The notes below the pieces were generated by a model. That model did no database searches. It was not told the DNA's origin and saw only the letters and a list, made by a program, of their open reading frames with translations. Below, piece after piece: positions 1 to 8,883 of a stretch of 64,000 nucleotides of DNA (its first letter is position 1; every line of letters starts with the position of its first letter). A program made the translations under genes and the position numbers. Origin of the DNA: Clostridium sp. C2-6-12 (lineage in GTDB: Bacteria > Bacillota > Clostridia > Clostridiales > Clostridiaceae); NCBI RefSeq assembly GCF_009928485.1, contig NZ_JAABNP010000008.1, positions 1 through 64,000 on the forward strand. The letters are read 5' to 3'.

Positions 1-55
1 TATCAGCCCCCATTACGGACTTTCACCGATTAGTACGTGCCCATGCTGGGCACAC
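1..55 (-). mobile_element. Group II intron, 5' end (class C-like), cut by window edge
   Basis: Read on the minus strand from position 55, the sequence starts GTGTGCCCAGCATGGGCAC and continues into CGGTGAAAGTCCG. This is the conserved 5' end of domain I of bacterial group II introns and closely resembles the Oceanobacillus iheyensis class C intron as I recall it. Class C introns insert just behind intrinsic terminator hairpins, and here the intron begins 7 bases after the hairpin at 63-90. The rest of the ribozyme and any maturase lie outside the window. Confidence 0.8.
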
Positions 56-62
56 GCACATA

Positions 63-90
63 AAGAGAGCAGTATTTTTACTGCTCTCTT
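63..90 (-). terminator. Terminator hairpin of the DUF1189 gene and group II intron target
   Basis: Twelve perfect base pairs (AAGAGAGCAGTA with TACTGCTCTCTT) close a 4-base loop, just downstream of the minus-strand gene that ends at 112. The U-run is short and is followed within 7 bases by the intron start, as expected for a class C intron target. Confidence 0.8.
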
Positions 91-111
91 AAAGTTCACC
101 TTATAATAATG

Positions 112-909
112 CTAATTCAAAATGTTTAGATTTGATTTATCTTTGTTTTTTAATTCTCTAATTGCTAACCCACAATAAATTAATGATATTAAATAAAATA
201 AAACCGAAAATTCATTTAAAACAATACCCGAAATAGCTAATAATGTTTCAAGCAGCAATGGCATTGTCATAGCATAAAAGCTTAATATACAGGTTTTGCG
301 ATAATTTAATTTGACATTCATAAAAGAACTAATCGTTAAGCTTAGTGGTGCTAATATTATACATCCTGATGCTAAATTCGATATAAATGATATTATTGGA
401 TCAAAAAATAATAACATTACAGGGAAAATTATTTTTAATAAAGACATTATATTTTGTATTGTTTTATTTGTTACATTCATTTCAGGAATGTCTGAAAATT
501 TCATAACTTGAACAGTTTTATATCTTTGTTTAATAATAAATTCATTTGAATCTATATAGACAACATCAGCATATGTATCTGAAATTGATTTATTAGTTTT
601 ACCTGTTGTATCAACAATTAAGGTAAAACCATCTTTTCTATAGTATATTGGTTCAGCCGAATCTACAGTTAGCAAACCATTTTTTAATTCAAATTGTGGG
701 GCATATTTATTAAATTCAGTTTGCATATCTGTTGTTTCAGATAAAAACTGATTTATTCTATTTACATTAGTTATTGTAGAAAATATTAAAGTAACTAAGA
801 AAATATATAAAAGTGCTTTTCCAAATCCTTGTGCTAAAAATTCTTTATAGGCAGGGAAATTGAAAAAGCTGTATGCAAATTTGTGCCTAAATCCCATTTT
901 GGTGTTCAA
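112..909 (-). CDS. DUF1189 family membrane protein
   Basis: This 265-residue integral membrane protein has a hydrophobic helix at about residues 32-48, an extracytoplasmic region to about 155, and three or four further helpers to 250. The N-terminal KFAYSFFNFPAYKEFL and the overall layout match the DUF1189 family of Firmicutes, whose function is unknown. The start is TTG at 909: GGAGG at 917-921 gives 7 bases of spacing, while the ATG 12 bases inside is too far away. It is a single gene ending at the 63-90 hairpin. A promoter with an inverted repeat lies upstream at 954-980. Confidence 0.8.
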   Translation of the reverse strand: MNTKMGFRHKFAYSFFNFPAYKEFLAQGFGKALLYIFLVTLIFSTITNVNRINQFLSETTDMQTEFNKYAPQFELKNGLLTVDSAEPIYYRKDGFTLIVDTTGKTNKSISDTYADVVYIDSNEFIIKQRYKTVQVMKFSDIPEMNVTNKTIQNIMSLLKIIFPVMLLFFDPIISFISNLASGCIILAPLSLTISSFMNVKLNYRKTCILSFYAMTMPLLLETLLAISGIVLNEFSVLFYLISLIYCGLAIRELKNKDKSNLNILN

Positions 910-953
910 TGAAAGACCTCCTCAATTGATGTAAAATTATCTGATTCTTGATA

Positions 954-980
954 ATTATATCACATTGATTCAGAATGTGA
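954..980 (-). promoter_or_regulatory. Promoter -10 with adjacent inverted repeat (possible operator)
   Basis: On the minus strand a TATAAT box (954-959) is directly preceded by the inverted repeat TCACATT-7-AATGTGA (960-980), which sits where the -35/-10 spacer would be. This is a typical place for a repressor site. The regulator is not identified. Confidence 0.45.
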
Positions 981-988
981 CAGAATGT

Positions 989-1017
989 TTGCATATTTAA
1001 TTGAAATATGTTATCAT
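989..1017 (+). promoter_or_regulatory. Promoter of the preQ1 operon
   Basis: TTGCAT (989-994) and TATCAT (1012-1017) are 17 bases apart, about 20 bases upstream of the preQ1 aptamer. Start of transcription would fall near 1024. Assigned by motif and position only. Confidence 0.5.
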
Positions 1018-1038
1018 TACGTGAGTTAAATAAATATA

Positions 1039-1081
1039 TAGACAGTTCGTTAGACCATCCTGTCTCTAAACAAAACTAGGC
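1039..1081 (+). promoter_or_regulatory. preQ1-I riboswitch aptamer
   Basis: Stem GACAG/CTGTC (1041-1045 with 1060-1064) encloses a loop beginning TTCG, and is followed by the A-rich tail CTAAACAAAACTAGG. This is the small H-type pseudoknot architecture of class I preQ1 aptamers. It precedes queD, the first gene of the preQ1 pathway, exactly where such a riboswitch is expected. The tail base ACAAAACTA (1070-1078) is also half of the antiterminator. Confidence 0.9.
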
Positions 1082-1112
1082 AATTTAATTTTAAATTAGT
1101 GAAATTTAAGGT

Positions 1113-1156
1113 TAGTTTTGTTGTGCTAGTTTTTGCACTGACAAAACTATTTTTTT
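1113..1156 (+). terminator. preQ1 riboswitch terminator (expression platform)
   Basis: TAGTTTTGT (1113-1121) pairs with ACAAAACTA (1141-1149), with an inner GTGC/GCAC extension, followed by seven T. The same ACAAAACTA occurs in the aptamer tail at 1070-1078, so 1113-1121 can pair with either copy. Ligand binding hides the first copy in the pseudoknot and should free the terminator, turning the que operon off. Confidence 0.85.
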
Positions 1157-1219
1157 ATGTTAAAAATAAGGATTTATATGATTTAAAAAAATATATTACT
1201 AAAACAAAAGGAGAAAATT

Positions 1220-1648
1220 ATGTTTATAATAAAAAGTGAAGTACAATTTGATATGGCTCATTATTTAAGTGGATACGATGGGAAATGTTCTAATATTCAT
1301 GGGCACAGATATAAATTAATAGCTAAATTAAAAGCAGAAACTTTACATAAAGAAGGTCAGCTTAGAGGTATGGTTGATGATTTTTCAAATTTTAAAGATG
1401 CTTTAAAGGAAATCAGTGAGATTTTCGACCATAAATTAATTATTGAAAGCAATGAAGAAGGAAAAGAATTAGCCAATAAACTTAATGAATTAACTAATAA
1501 CTTTAATATTTATTTTGTAAACTACAGACCAACTGCTGAAGAAATGTCTAGAGATATTTTTAACAGATTAAAAGCAAAAGGGTTAGCAGTTTGCGAAGTT
1601 GAATTATTTGAAACACCAAATAATAGCTGTATATATACTGAAGATTAA
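1220..1648 (+). CDS. queD: 6-carboxy-5,6,7,8-tetrahydropterin synthase QueD
   Basis: QueD converts dihydroneopterin triphosphate to 6-carboxytetrahydropterin, the second step to preQ1 and queuosine. The 142-residue protein has the family's zinc ligands: His at 14 in FDMAHYL and the HGH at 27-29, with Cys at about 23 in the catalytic position. The start has AAAGGAG 6-7 bases upstream. It is the first gene behind the preQ1 riboswitch and is followed 12 bases later by queE. Confidence 0.93.
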   Translation: MFIIKSEVQFDMAHYLSGYDGKCSNIHGHRYKLIAKLKAETLHKEGQLRGMVDDFSNFKDALKEISEIFDHKLIIESNEEGKELANKLNELTNNFNIYFVNYRPTAEEMSRDIFNRLKAKGLAVCEVELFETPNNSCIYTED

Positions 1649-1660
1649 TTGGAGGTAAAA

Positions 1661-2329
1661 ATGTTTAATATAGTTGAAAAATTTTTATCAATAGATGGAG
1701 AAGGTCCAACATCTGGAGAACTTGCTGTTTTCATAAGATTTCAAGGATGTAATTTACGATGCTCCTGGTGTGATACCACATATTCTTGGGGCACAGAAAG
1801 TACAAGTGAAACTTTAAGTGCTAAGGAAATTTATGATTATATAAAGGAAAATAATGTAGTGAATGTTACATTAACAGGTGGAGAACCTCTTATTCAAGAT
1901 AATATAGATGAACTTTTAGTTCTTTTAAATTTAGATAATGGTTTGAAAATACATATAGAAACAAATGGAGCTATTGATATTGAACCCTTTAAAAGAAAAC
2001 ATAAAGGTGATAATATCAGTTATATAGTTGATTTTAAGCTACCAAGCAGCAAAATGACTGATTCTATGAATATGAATAATTTAAAGGTTGTAGAAAACAG
2101 AGATGTTTATAAATTTGTTGTAGGTAGTATGGAAGACTTACAAATGGCTTATGAACTTATTACTAAATATGATTTAACTTCAAAATGCTTGGTTTATTTA
2201 AGTCCTGTTTCGGGAAATATAGCTATGCAGGAAATAGTTGAATTTATGAAGGATAAAAATTTAAATAAAGTTAGATTACAAGTACAGCTCCATAAAATAA
2301 TTTGGGACAAAAATGCAAGAGGAGTTTAA
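1661..2329 (+). CDS. queE: 7-carboxy-7-deazaguanine synthase QueE
   Basis: This radical SAM enzyme contracts the pterin ring to 7-carboxy-7-deazaguanine. The cluster motif is visible early as CNLRCSWCDT (CX3CX2C), and TGGEP marks the SAM-binding region. GGAGG at 1651-1655 points to ATG 1661 (222 residues), not to the in-frame TTG at 1649, which would contain its own ribosome binding site. It lies between queD and folE. Confidence 0.93.
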   Translation: MFNIVEKFLSIDGEGPTSGELAVFIRFQGCNLRCSWCDTTYSWGTESTSETLSAKEIYDYIKENNVVNVTLTGGEPLIQDNIDELLVLLNLDNGLKIHIETNGAIDIEPFKRKHKGDNISYIVDFKLPSSKMTDSMNMNNLKVVENRDVYKFVVGSMEDLQMAYELITKYDLTSKCLVYLSPVSGNIAMQEIVEFMKDKNLNKVRLQVQLHKIIWDKNARGV

Positions 2330-2341
2330 GGAGGTTGAGAT

Positions 2342-2932
2342 ATGCCAAAGAAGATAGATACTAAAAAAATTGAAGAATGTATAAGAGAAATTATTATTGC
2401 CCTAGGGGATGATCCCAATAGAGAAGGTTTACTAGATACACCTAAAAGAGTTTCGAAAATGTACGAAGAAGTTTTTGAAGGTATGACACTTTCAAATGAA
2501 GAAATAGCTCAAATGTTTGGAACAACTTTTGAAAATGAAGACTTTTCTGAAACTCATAAAAATATGGTGGTCGTTAGAGATATTCCTATTCATAGTTATT
2601 GTGAACATCACTTAGCACTTATGTATAATATGAAGGTTACTGTAGTATATCTGCCAAAAGAAAAAATCATAGGTCTTAGTAAGATTTCAAGAATAGCAGA
2701 TATGGTTGGGAGAAGACTTCAGCTCCAAGAAAGAATCGGAAGTGACATTGCTGAAATTGTGTCTATGGTTACAGGGAGCAAGGATGTTGGTGTACTTATA
2801 ACAGGAGAACATGGTTGTATGACTTCTAGAGGAATAAAAAAACCTGGAACCCTTACTACAACTACTACATTTATTGGACAGTTTCAGTCAAATGATATGT
2901 TAAGACAAGAAGCGTTATTAATAATGAAATAA
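2342..2932 (+). CDS. folE: GTP cyclohydrolase I (FolE)
   Basis: FolE opens GTP to dihydroneopterin triphosphate, the shared precursor of folate and queuosine. The 196 residues carry the zinc site HSYCEHH and the later [10 protein letters not shown], so the Cys-His-Cys zinc ligands are intact and this is type IA. AAGGAGG lies 7-8 bases before ATG. Its position inside the que operon suggests it mainly serves deazapurine synthesis and is controlled by the same riboswitch. Confidence 0.95.
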   Translation: MPKKIDTKKIEECIREIIIALGDDPNREGLLDTPKRVSKMYEEVFEGMTLSNEEIAQMFGTTFENEDFSETHKNMVVVRDIPIHSYCEHHLALMYNMKVTVVYLPKEKIIGLSKISRIADMVGRRLQLQERIGSDIAEIVSMVTGSKDVGVLITGEHGCMTSRGIKKPGTLTTTTTFIGQFQSNDMLRQEALLIMK

Positions 2933-2952
2933 TGAAATCAGTTAAGAATTAC

Positions 2953-3025
2953 TCATATAAAAAGAGTGCTATGCACTTCTAAGAAGAGTGGCTATGCCAC
3001 AATGCGGAACTTATCTGCACTACTC
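2953..3025 (+). repeat. Dispersed intergenic repeat family A, copy 1
   Basis: Holds AAGAGTGGCTATGCCACAAT followed by GCGGAACTTATC, with the small palindrome GTGGC-TAT-GCCAC. Close copies occur at 14452-14619 and, inverted, 34155-34237; worn copies lie at 18446-18536 and 29462-29612. It fills part of the gap between folE and queC; I see no gene there. Confidence 0.75.
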
Positions 3026-3174
3026 AATATAAGTTTGTATAGGAGTTATGTATAAAACCTTTCAAGCTTTTGTGAATTGATTATTAATAATTTTTATTAT
3101 ATGCAAAAAACACTCTTAAAAATGCATCGTGCATAATAGTGTAATTCTTAAATAGATAATTGGAGGAAAATAAT

Positions 3175-3831
3175 ATGAATAAAAAGGCTGTTGTGGTATT
3201 TAGTGGAGGACAAGATTCTACTACTTGCTTGTTTTGGGCGCTTAAAGAATTTGATGAAGTTATAGCTGTTACTTTTGATTATAATCAAAAGCATAGAAAA
3301 GAAATAGAATGTGCAACTAGTATTGCAAAGGAATTAGGTTTAGAACATCACATATTAGATATGGGATTGCTTAATCAATTAGCAGCAAATGCTTTAACTA
3401 GAGATGACATTGAAATAAAGCTTGGAGAAAATGGAGAGCTTCCTTCAACCTTTGTAGAAGGACGTAATATGTTATTTTTGACTTTTGCAGGAGTACTTGC
3501 TAAGGTTAAAGGTGCAAAACATATTGTAACTGGAGTTTGTGAAACAGATTTTAGTGGATATCCTGATTGTAGAGATGTGTTTATCAAATCTCTAAATGTT
3601 ACCTTAAATTTAGCTATGGATTATGATTTCGTTGTTCATACACCACTTATGTGGATTGATAAAGCTCAAACTTGGGAGCTGGCAGATAGCTTTGGAAAAT
3701 TAGATTATATAAGAGAAAAAACGCTTACTTGCTATAATGGAGTAATTGGAGATGGCTGTGGAACTTGTCCAGCTTGCGTATTAAGAAAAAAAGGGTTAGA
3801 TACTTATTTGGCCAGTAAAGAAAATAAATAA
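3175..3831 (+). CDS. queC: 7-cyano-7-deazaguanine synthase QueC
   Basis: QueC uses ATP and ammonia to turn 7-carboxy-7-deazaguanine into preQ0. The 218-residue protein has the pyrophosphatase loop SGGQDST near its N-terminus and a C-terminal zinc site of four Cys ([16 protein letters not shown]). GGAGG at 3162-3166 favours ATG 3175 over the in-frame TTG at 3160. It is 242 bases from folE, separated by a family A repeat, so it may have its own promoter or be read through. Confidence 0.94.
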   Translation: MNKKAVVVFSGGQDSTTCLFWALKEFDEVIAVTFDYNQKHRKEIECATSIAKELGLEHHILDMGLLNQLAANALTRDDIEIKLGENGELPSTFVEGRNMLFLTFAGVLAKVKGAKHIVTGVCETDFSGYPDCRDVFIKSLNVTLNLAMDYDFVVHTPLMWIDKAQTWELADSFGKLDYIREKTLTCYNGVIGDGCGTCPACVLRKKGLDTYLASKENK

Positions 3832-3924
3832 TAAATTAACTCCTTGTTGCTGGTTTATAATAAAACAATTAATTTTACTAGTACAATATGTTAATTTATT
3901 CTTAAATAGAAGAGGAGAAAAATA

Positions 3925-4428
3925 ATGAGTGAAAGCGGAAGAAAATCAAAAGAACTTGAAGGAATTAGCCTTCTTGGAAATCAAGGCACAAAATACGATT
4001 ATGGATATAATCCAGAAGTTTTAGAGGTTTTTGATAATAAACACCCAGATAACGATTATTGGGTAAAGTTTAATTGCCCTGAATTTACAAGTCTTTGTCC
4101 TATTACAGGTCAACCAGATTTTGCAACTATATATATAAGTTATATTCCAAATATTAAAATGGTTGAAAGTAAATCTTTAAAATTATATTTATTTAGCTTT
4201 AGAAATCATGGTGATTTTCATGAAGATTGTATGAATATTATAATGAAGGATTTAATAAAGATTATGGATCCTAAATACATAGAAGTATGGGGAAAATTCA
4301 CTCCTAGAGGTGGTATAAGCATAGATCCATACTGTAATTATGGTATGAAGGGAACTAAATTTGAAGAAATGGCTACATTTAGAATGATGAATCATGATAT
4401 GTATCCAGAAAAAGTCGACAACAGATAA
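3925..4428 (+). CDS. queF: NADPH-dependent 7-cyano-7-deazaguanine reductase QueF
   Basis: QueF reduces the nitrile of preQ0 to the amine preQ1, the ligand of the riboswitch at 1039. The 167-residue length fits the short single-domain YkvM type. The nucleophilic Cys is in [11 protein letters not shown], and the QueF motif VESKSLKLY follows at about residue 73. AGAGGAG lies 8 bases before ATG. It completes the pathway GTP to preQ1 within one locus. Confidence 0.95.
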   Translation: MSESGRKSKELEGISLLGNQGTKYDYGYNPEVLEVFDNKHPDNDYWVKFNCPEFTSLCPITGQPDFATIYISYIPNIKMVESKSLKLYLFSFRNHGDFHEDCMNIIMKDLIKIMDPKYIEVWGKFTPRGGISIDPYCNYGMKGTKFEEMATFRMMNHDMYPEKVDNR

Positions 4429-4429
4429 T

Positions 4430-4480
4430 TAGGATAATTAACAATTTAGGAGGAAAAGCCTGCGGGCTTTTCTTTAAGTT
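4430..4480 (+). repeat. Dispersed repeat family B, copy 1, with hairpin AAAAGCC-GGCTTTT
   Basis: The element reads ATTAACAATTTAGGAGGAAA then AGCC-TGCG-GGCTTTT; the hairpin at 4454-4471 is followed by CTTT and could terminate queF. Related elements carrying AATAATTAAGGAA and AAAAGCC lie at 5856-5958 (inverted), 11033-11095 and 27128-27248. Confidence 0.6.
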
Positions 4481-4582
4481 GTATTTTTTTAGTTATACTA
4501 GAGGTAAGTTAAAGAATATAACGAAACAGTAAATTGTAATTGTTAATTGTTCATTGTCAATTGAATTAAGGGGGTTTTTAAT

Positions 4583-5800
4583 TTGAGTAAAGTTATTGTT
4601 ATAGGTGCAGGTCCTGCAGGTATGATGGCAGCTCTTCAAGCAGCTAAAAAACATGAAGTAATATTATTAGATGGTAATGAAAGAATAGGAAAGAAATTAT
4701 TTATTACTGGAAAAGGAAGATGTAATGTTACTAATGCTAAGGATATATCTGAGTTTTTTGAATACATACCTGGAAATCCACATTTCTTGTATAGTTCTTT
4801 ATATAGTTTTACTAATGATGATACAATGAATTTCTTTGAAGGTGAAGGAATAAAATTAAAAGTGGAAAGAGGAGATAGAGTTTTTCCTGAGTCAGATAAA
4901 TCCTCTGATATTATACGAGGATTATCAAATGCTTTAAGCAGGACACATGTACAAATTAGATTAAATTCAAAGGTTACTGATGTAAAATTTAAAGATAATA
5001 AAATCACAGCTCTTGAAATTAATAATAGTGAAAATTTAAAAGGTGATTATTTCATTATGGCAACTGGAGGTGCATCCTATCCTCTTACTGGTTCAAGAGG
5101 TGAAGGACAAAAATTTGCAAAAAAGCTAGGTCATAATATTGTGCCTTTAATGCCAGCGCTTGTACCAATTGAAGTGACAGATCCGAGTATTAAAGAACTA
5201 ATGGGATTATCCTTGAAGAATGTTGAAGTTGTTATTAAAGAAAATGACAAAAAGACAGTTTATAAAAACTTTGGAGAGATGCTATTTACTCATTTTGGAG
5301 TTTCTGGGCCTCTTATATTAAGCGGAAGCAGATTCATAAAGAATGATAAAAAATATAAATTATATATAGATTTAAAACCTGCTTTAAATTTAGGTGAGTT
5401 AGATAAGCGAATTCAAAAGGATTTCAGTAAATATATAAATAAAGATTTTAAAAATTCCTTAGATGAATTATTACCACAAAAGCTTATTCCTATGATTATT
5501 AAGCTATCAGGGATTCCAGATAATAAAAAAGTAAATGAAATAACAAAAGAAGAAAGAAAAAACTTAGTTAATGTAATTAAAAATTTAGCCTTTGACGTTA
5601 AGGGCTTAAGACCACTTGAAGAAGGAATTGTAACAGCTGGCGGTGTAGATATTAAAGAAATTGACCCATCTACTATGAAGTCTAGAATAGTAGAAAATCT
5701 TTCGTTTGCTGGAGAGGTAATGGATGTAGATGCCTTTACAGGTGGCTATAATGTTCAAATTGCATTTTCTACAGGGTATATTGCAGGGAATAATATCTAG
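4583..5800 (+). CDS. HI0933/BaiN-family FAD-dependent oxidoreductase
   Basis: The 405-residue flavoprotein opens with a dinucleotide-binding VIGAGPAGMMAAL and continues with GKGRCNVTNA, the signature of the HI0933/BaiN family. A second FAD contact, GEVMDVDAFTGGYNVQIA, is near the C-terminus. The family is annotated as aminoacetone oxidase-like or bile-acid reductase-like, but most members have no proven substrate. Start is TTG at 4583, 8 bases after AAGGGGG; no ATG fits. Confidence 0.8.
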   Translation: MSKVIVIGAGPAGMMAALQAAKKHEVILLDGNERIGKKLFITGKGRCNVTNAKDISEFFEYIPGNPHFLYSSLYSFTNDDTMNFFEGEGIKLKVERGDRVFPESDKSSDIIRGLSNALSRTHVQIRLNSKVTDVKFKDNKITALEINNSENLKGDYFIMATGGASYPLTGSRGEGQKFAKKLGHNIVPLMPALVPIEVTDPSIKELMGLSLKNVEVVIKENDKKTVYKNFGEMLFTHFGVSGPLILSGSRFIKNDKKYKLYIDLKPALNLGELDKRIQKDFSKYINKDFKNSLDELLPQKLIPMIIKLSGIPDNKKVNEITKEERKNLVNVIKNLAFDVKGLRPLEEGIVTAGGVDIKEIDPSTMKSRIVENLSFAGEVMDVDAFTGGYNVQIAFSTGYIAGNNI

Positions 5801-5855
5801 TGTTTTAAGGCTTAACTATGTGTATACATGTTTTTAATATAAATTTAAGTTAAAT

Positions 5856-5958
5856 GGATGATTGAGGAGGATATTCTTTAGGAATATAATTTTATTATTA
5901 TTTTGAAAAGCCAGAACAGAATGCTTTTCTTCCTTAATTATTCATTTTTCATCTTATA
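5856..5958 (-). repeat. Dispersed repeat family B, copy 2 (inverted)
   Basis: Reverse-complemented, this reads AAATGAATAATTAAGGAAGA then AAAGC...GCTTTTC, and ends with CTCCTCAATCATCCATT. The copy at 27128-27248 keeps the same beginning, middle and end, so the unit is about 100-120 bases. It occupies the 320-base gap between the flavoprotein and cmk, where I see no gene. Confidence 0.65.
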
Positions 5959-6120
5959 ATATTTTACCCAAATAATAAGATATATTTTATGTGTGTGCAG
6001 AATTAAGTCATATAACACAAGTATTTTGAATAAATAAATATTTTCTTGTTTGAATTAAGAAAAAATTATATAATCTTATTGAAGACAAAATTAATGAGGC
6101 TTAGAAATGGGGAGAAAATT

Positions 6121-6774
6121 TTGAAGATTTCAGTAGCAATAGATGGACCGGCAGGAGCTGGGAAAAGTACTATAGCAAAATTAGTAGGAAAAAAATATAA
6201 CCTTATGTATATTAATACTGGGGCAATGTATAGGGCGGTAGCTTTAAAAGCTATTGAAAATAACTTATCACCAGATAAAGTTGATGAAATTTGTGAACTT
6301 ATAAGCACTATGGAAATGCATTTTGAAAATGATGATTTGATTTTAAATGGTGAAAATATTCAGGAAAAAATTACTATGCCAAACATTAGTAGCGAGGTAT
6401 CTGCATATGCAAGTATTCCTGAAGTTAGAACAATGCTTGTGAAACTTCAAAGAGATATGTCAAATAGATTTGATGTAATCATGGATGGAAGAGACATTGG
6501 AACCGTTGTTCTTAAAGATTCCAAATTTAAATTTTTCTTAACTGCTAGTGCTGAAGAAAGAGCTAACAGAAGATATAAGGAATTAAAAGAAAGAAATGTA
6601 GAATGTTCTTATGAACAAATCTTAAAAGACATTATTGAAAGAGATTACAAAGATACTCATAGAGAAACAGATCCATTAAGAAAAGCAGAGGATGCAATAG
6701 AAATTGATACAACTGCGTTAGATATTAATGGTGTTGTAAATACAATAAATGAGTATATTGAAAAAGGAAAGTAA
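6121..6774 (+). CDS. cmk: Cytidylate kinase
   Basis: Cmk phosphorylates CMP and dCMP. The Walker A loop is in IDGPAGAGKST at residues 7-17, and the NMP site shows NTGAMYRA and MDGRDIGTVV. TTG at 6121, 6 bases after GGGGAG, gives 217 residues, the usual family length. Longer in-frame starts back to 6046 lack a ribosome binding site and would add a non-conserved tail. ispH-rpsA follows after 19 bases, a common pairing in clostridia. Confidence 0.92.
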   Translation: MKISVAIDGPAGAGKSTIAKLVGKKYNLMYINTGAMYRAVALKAIENNLSPDKVDEICELISTMEMHFENDDLILNGENIQEKITMPNISSEVSAYASIPEVRTMLVKLQRDMSNRFDVIMDGRDIGTVVLKDSKFKFFLTASAEERANRRYKELKERNVECSYEQILKDIIERDYKDTHRETDPLRKAEDAIEIDTTALDINGVVNTINEYIEKGK

Positions 6775-6793
6775 GCTAAATAAGGAGATCATA

Positions 6794-8698
6794 ATGAGAG
6801 AAGTTGTTTTAGCAAAAAATGCAGGATTTTGTTTTGGAGTTCAAAGAGCTGTAAATGAAGCATTAAAAATTCAAAAAGAATATAATGCAAAGATTTATAC
6901 TTTAGGACCTTTAATACACAATAACGATGTTGTAAAATTTTTAGAAGAAAATAATATATTTTCAATTGAATTAGAAGATATAGATCAATTAAAAGCTGAT
7001 GATGTAATTGTCATTAGGTCTCATGGTGTTTCTCAAGCTGTTTTAAATATACTTAAGGAAAAAAAATTAACTGTATTAGATGCTACATGTCCTTTTGTGA
7101 CTAATATTCAAAAAAAGGTTAAGAAATATTCAAATGATGGTTATCATATAGTAATATTAGGCGATAAAAATCATCCTGAAGTAGTTGGTATAAATGGATG
7201 GTGTGAAGATAAAGCTATAATTACGAAGGATGGTACTTTTGAGGAGCCAATACCTGAGAAAGTATGTTTAGTATCTCAAACTACTGAGAAACTTAAAAAT
7301 TGGGAAAATACTTTAAAGAGCTTAAGTGATGTGAATGAAGTATTAGCCTTTAATACAATTTGTTCAGCTACTGAGGCTAGACAAAAAAGTACAAATGAAA
7401 TATCAAAGGATGCAGATGCTATGATAGTTGTTGGTGGAAAAAACAGTTCAAATACCACTAAATTGTATCAAATAGCAAAAGAAAACTGTCCTAATACAAT
7501 TCACATTGAAAATATTAAAGAATTGCCGCTTGATTTTATTAAAAATAAAAATATAAAAAAAATAGGCGTTACAGCTGGTGCATCTACACCAGATTGGATT
7601 ATTAAGGAGGTACTTGATATTATGAACACAGAAAATAACAATTTTGAAGATCAATTATCATTAATGAATGAACTTGATAAAAGGTTTGCTATTGGTGATG
7701 AAGTACAAGGAGATATCCTTTCAAAGACTAGAGATTCTGTAATAGTTTCTCTTGTAGGATATAAGGCTGATGGTGTTATACCATATTCAGAATTATCAGC
7801 TAAGGAAGATCCTATAGTTTTTGCTGATAAGCTTAATGTTGGTGACTCAATCAAAGCTAAAGTTATTAAATTACAAAATAATGACGGATATGTAGTTTTA
7901 TCAAGATTAGAATATGAAAGAGAAGAAGCTTTCAAAGAATTAGAAGTACTATTTAATGAAGGCAAAACTTTTGAAATAACTATAAAAGAAGCTAAAGAAA
8001 AAGGATTAGTTGGAGATTATAAAGGAGTTAGAGTATTTGTTCCTGGCTCTCAAATCGATGTTAAATTTACTGAAGATAAAAATGAATATGTTGGTAAAAA
8101 CTTAGAAATTAAATTAATAGACTTTTCAGCTAAAAATCCAGTGAAGGTTGTTGCTTCAAGAAGAATATTATTAGAAGAAGTTAAAAATGCTGAAGATGCA
8201 AAAGCTTGGGAAAGTTTTAATATAGGTGATGTAGTTCGCGGTGAAGTTAAGAGATTCACAAACTTTGGTGCCTTTGTTGAGGTTAATGGAATAGATGGAT
8301 TATTACATTTATCACAAATTTCATGGAACCACATAAAGAATGCTAGCGATATATTAAAGATAGGTCAAATAGTTGAAGTTAAAATTATTGACTTAGATAA
8401 AGAAGCTAAAAAATTATCATTTAGTATTAAAGAACTTCAAGAAAAACCATGGGATAATGCAAAAGCAAAATATCCAGAAGACTCTATTGTTCTTGGTAAA
8501 GTTGTTAGATTAAACGACTTTGGTGCTTTTGTTGAATTAGAACCTGGAGTAGATGGTTTGGTTCATATTTCAAAAATATCACACAATAGAATAGAACACC
8601 CATCAGAAGTATTGAAAATTGGTGAAGAAATCAAAGCTAAAATTTTAAGCGTTGATGAAGAAAATAAGAGAATAAGCTTAAGTATAAAAGATATCTAA
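6794..8698 (+). CDS. ispH: IspH reductase fused to ribosomal protein S1 domains
   Basis: Residues 1 to about 280 are 4-hydroxy-3-methylbut-2-enyl diphosphate reductase, the last step of the MEP isoprenoid pathway. The three [4Fe-4S] Cys are in AGFCFGV, DATCPFV and NTICSAT. The remainder to residue 634 holds four S1 RNA-binding repeats; the last two show NFGAFVE and DFGAFVE. This fusion is known in Clostridium and usually supplies the S1-like protein. ATG 6794 is 8 bases after AAGGAG. It is probably cotranscribed with cmk. Confidence 0.94.
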   Translation: MREVVLAKNAGFCFGVQRAVNEALKIQKEYNAKIYTLGPLIHNNDVVKFLEENNIFSIELEDIDQLKADDVIVIRSHGVSQAVLNILKEKKLTVLDATCPFVTNIQKKVKKYSNDGYHIVILGDKNHPEVVGINGWCEDKAIITKDGTFEEPIPEKVCLVSQTTEKLKNWENTLKSLSDVNEVLAFNTICSATEARQKSTNEISKDADAMIVVGGKNSSNTTKLYQIAKENCPNTIHIENIKELPLDFIKNKNIKKIGVTAGASTPDWIIKEVLDIMNTENNNFEDQLSLMNELDKRFAIGDEVQGDILSKTRDSVIVSLVGYKADGVIPYSELSAKEDPIVFADKLNVGDSIKAKVIKLQNNDGYVVLSRLEYEREEAFKELEVLFNEGKTFEITIKEAKEKGLVGDYKGVRVFVPGSQIDVKFTEDKNEYVGKNLEIKLIDFSAKNPVKVVASRRILLEEVKNAEDAKAWESFNIGDVVRGEVKRFTNFGAFVEVNGIDGLLHLSQISWNHIKNASDILKIGQIVEVKIIDLDKEAKKLSFSIKELQEKPWDNAKAKYPEDSIVLGKVVRLNDFGAFVELEPGVDGLVHISKISHNRIEHPSEVLKIGEEIKAKILSVDEENKRISLSIKDI

Positions 8699-8883
8699 AT
8701 TTAAGCTAATAAATTAAAATAACAAGTTAGGTGCAAATTATATATCTAATAATTTAAAATACACATTTATTATTTTATTAATTTGTGTTTTAAGTTGGCA
8801 GATAAATAAGTAAGTATACTAGCTTGTTATTTTTATAGTAATTTAAGAAAATAGATATAAGAGGTAAAGGGGATAATTGACAT

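Noticed and set aside
3832..3924. Second preQ1 riboswitch before queF
   Set aside because: The gap lacks the stem and the AACAAAACTA-like tail of the aptamer.
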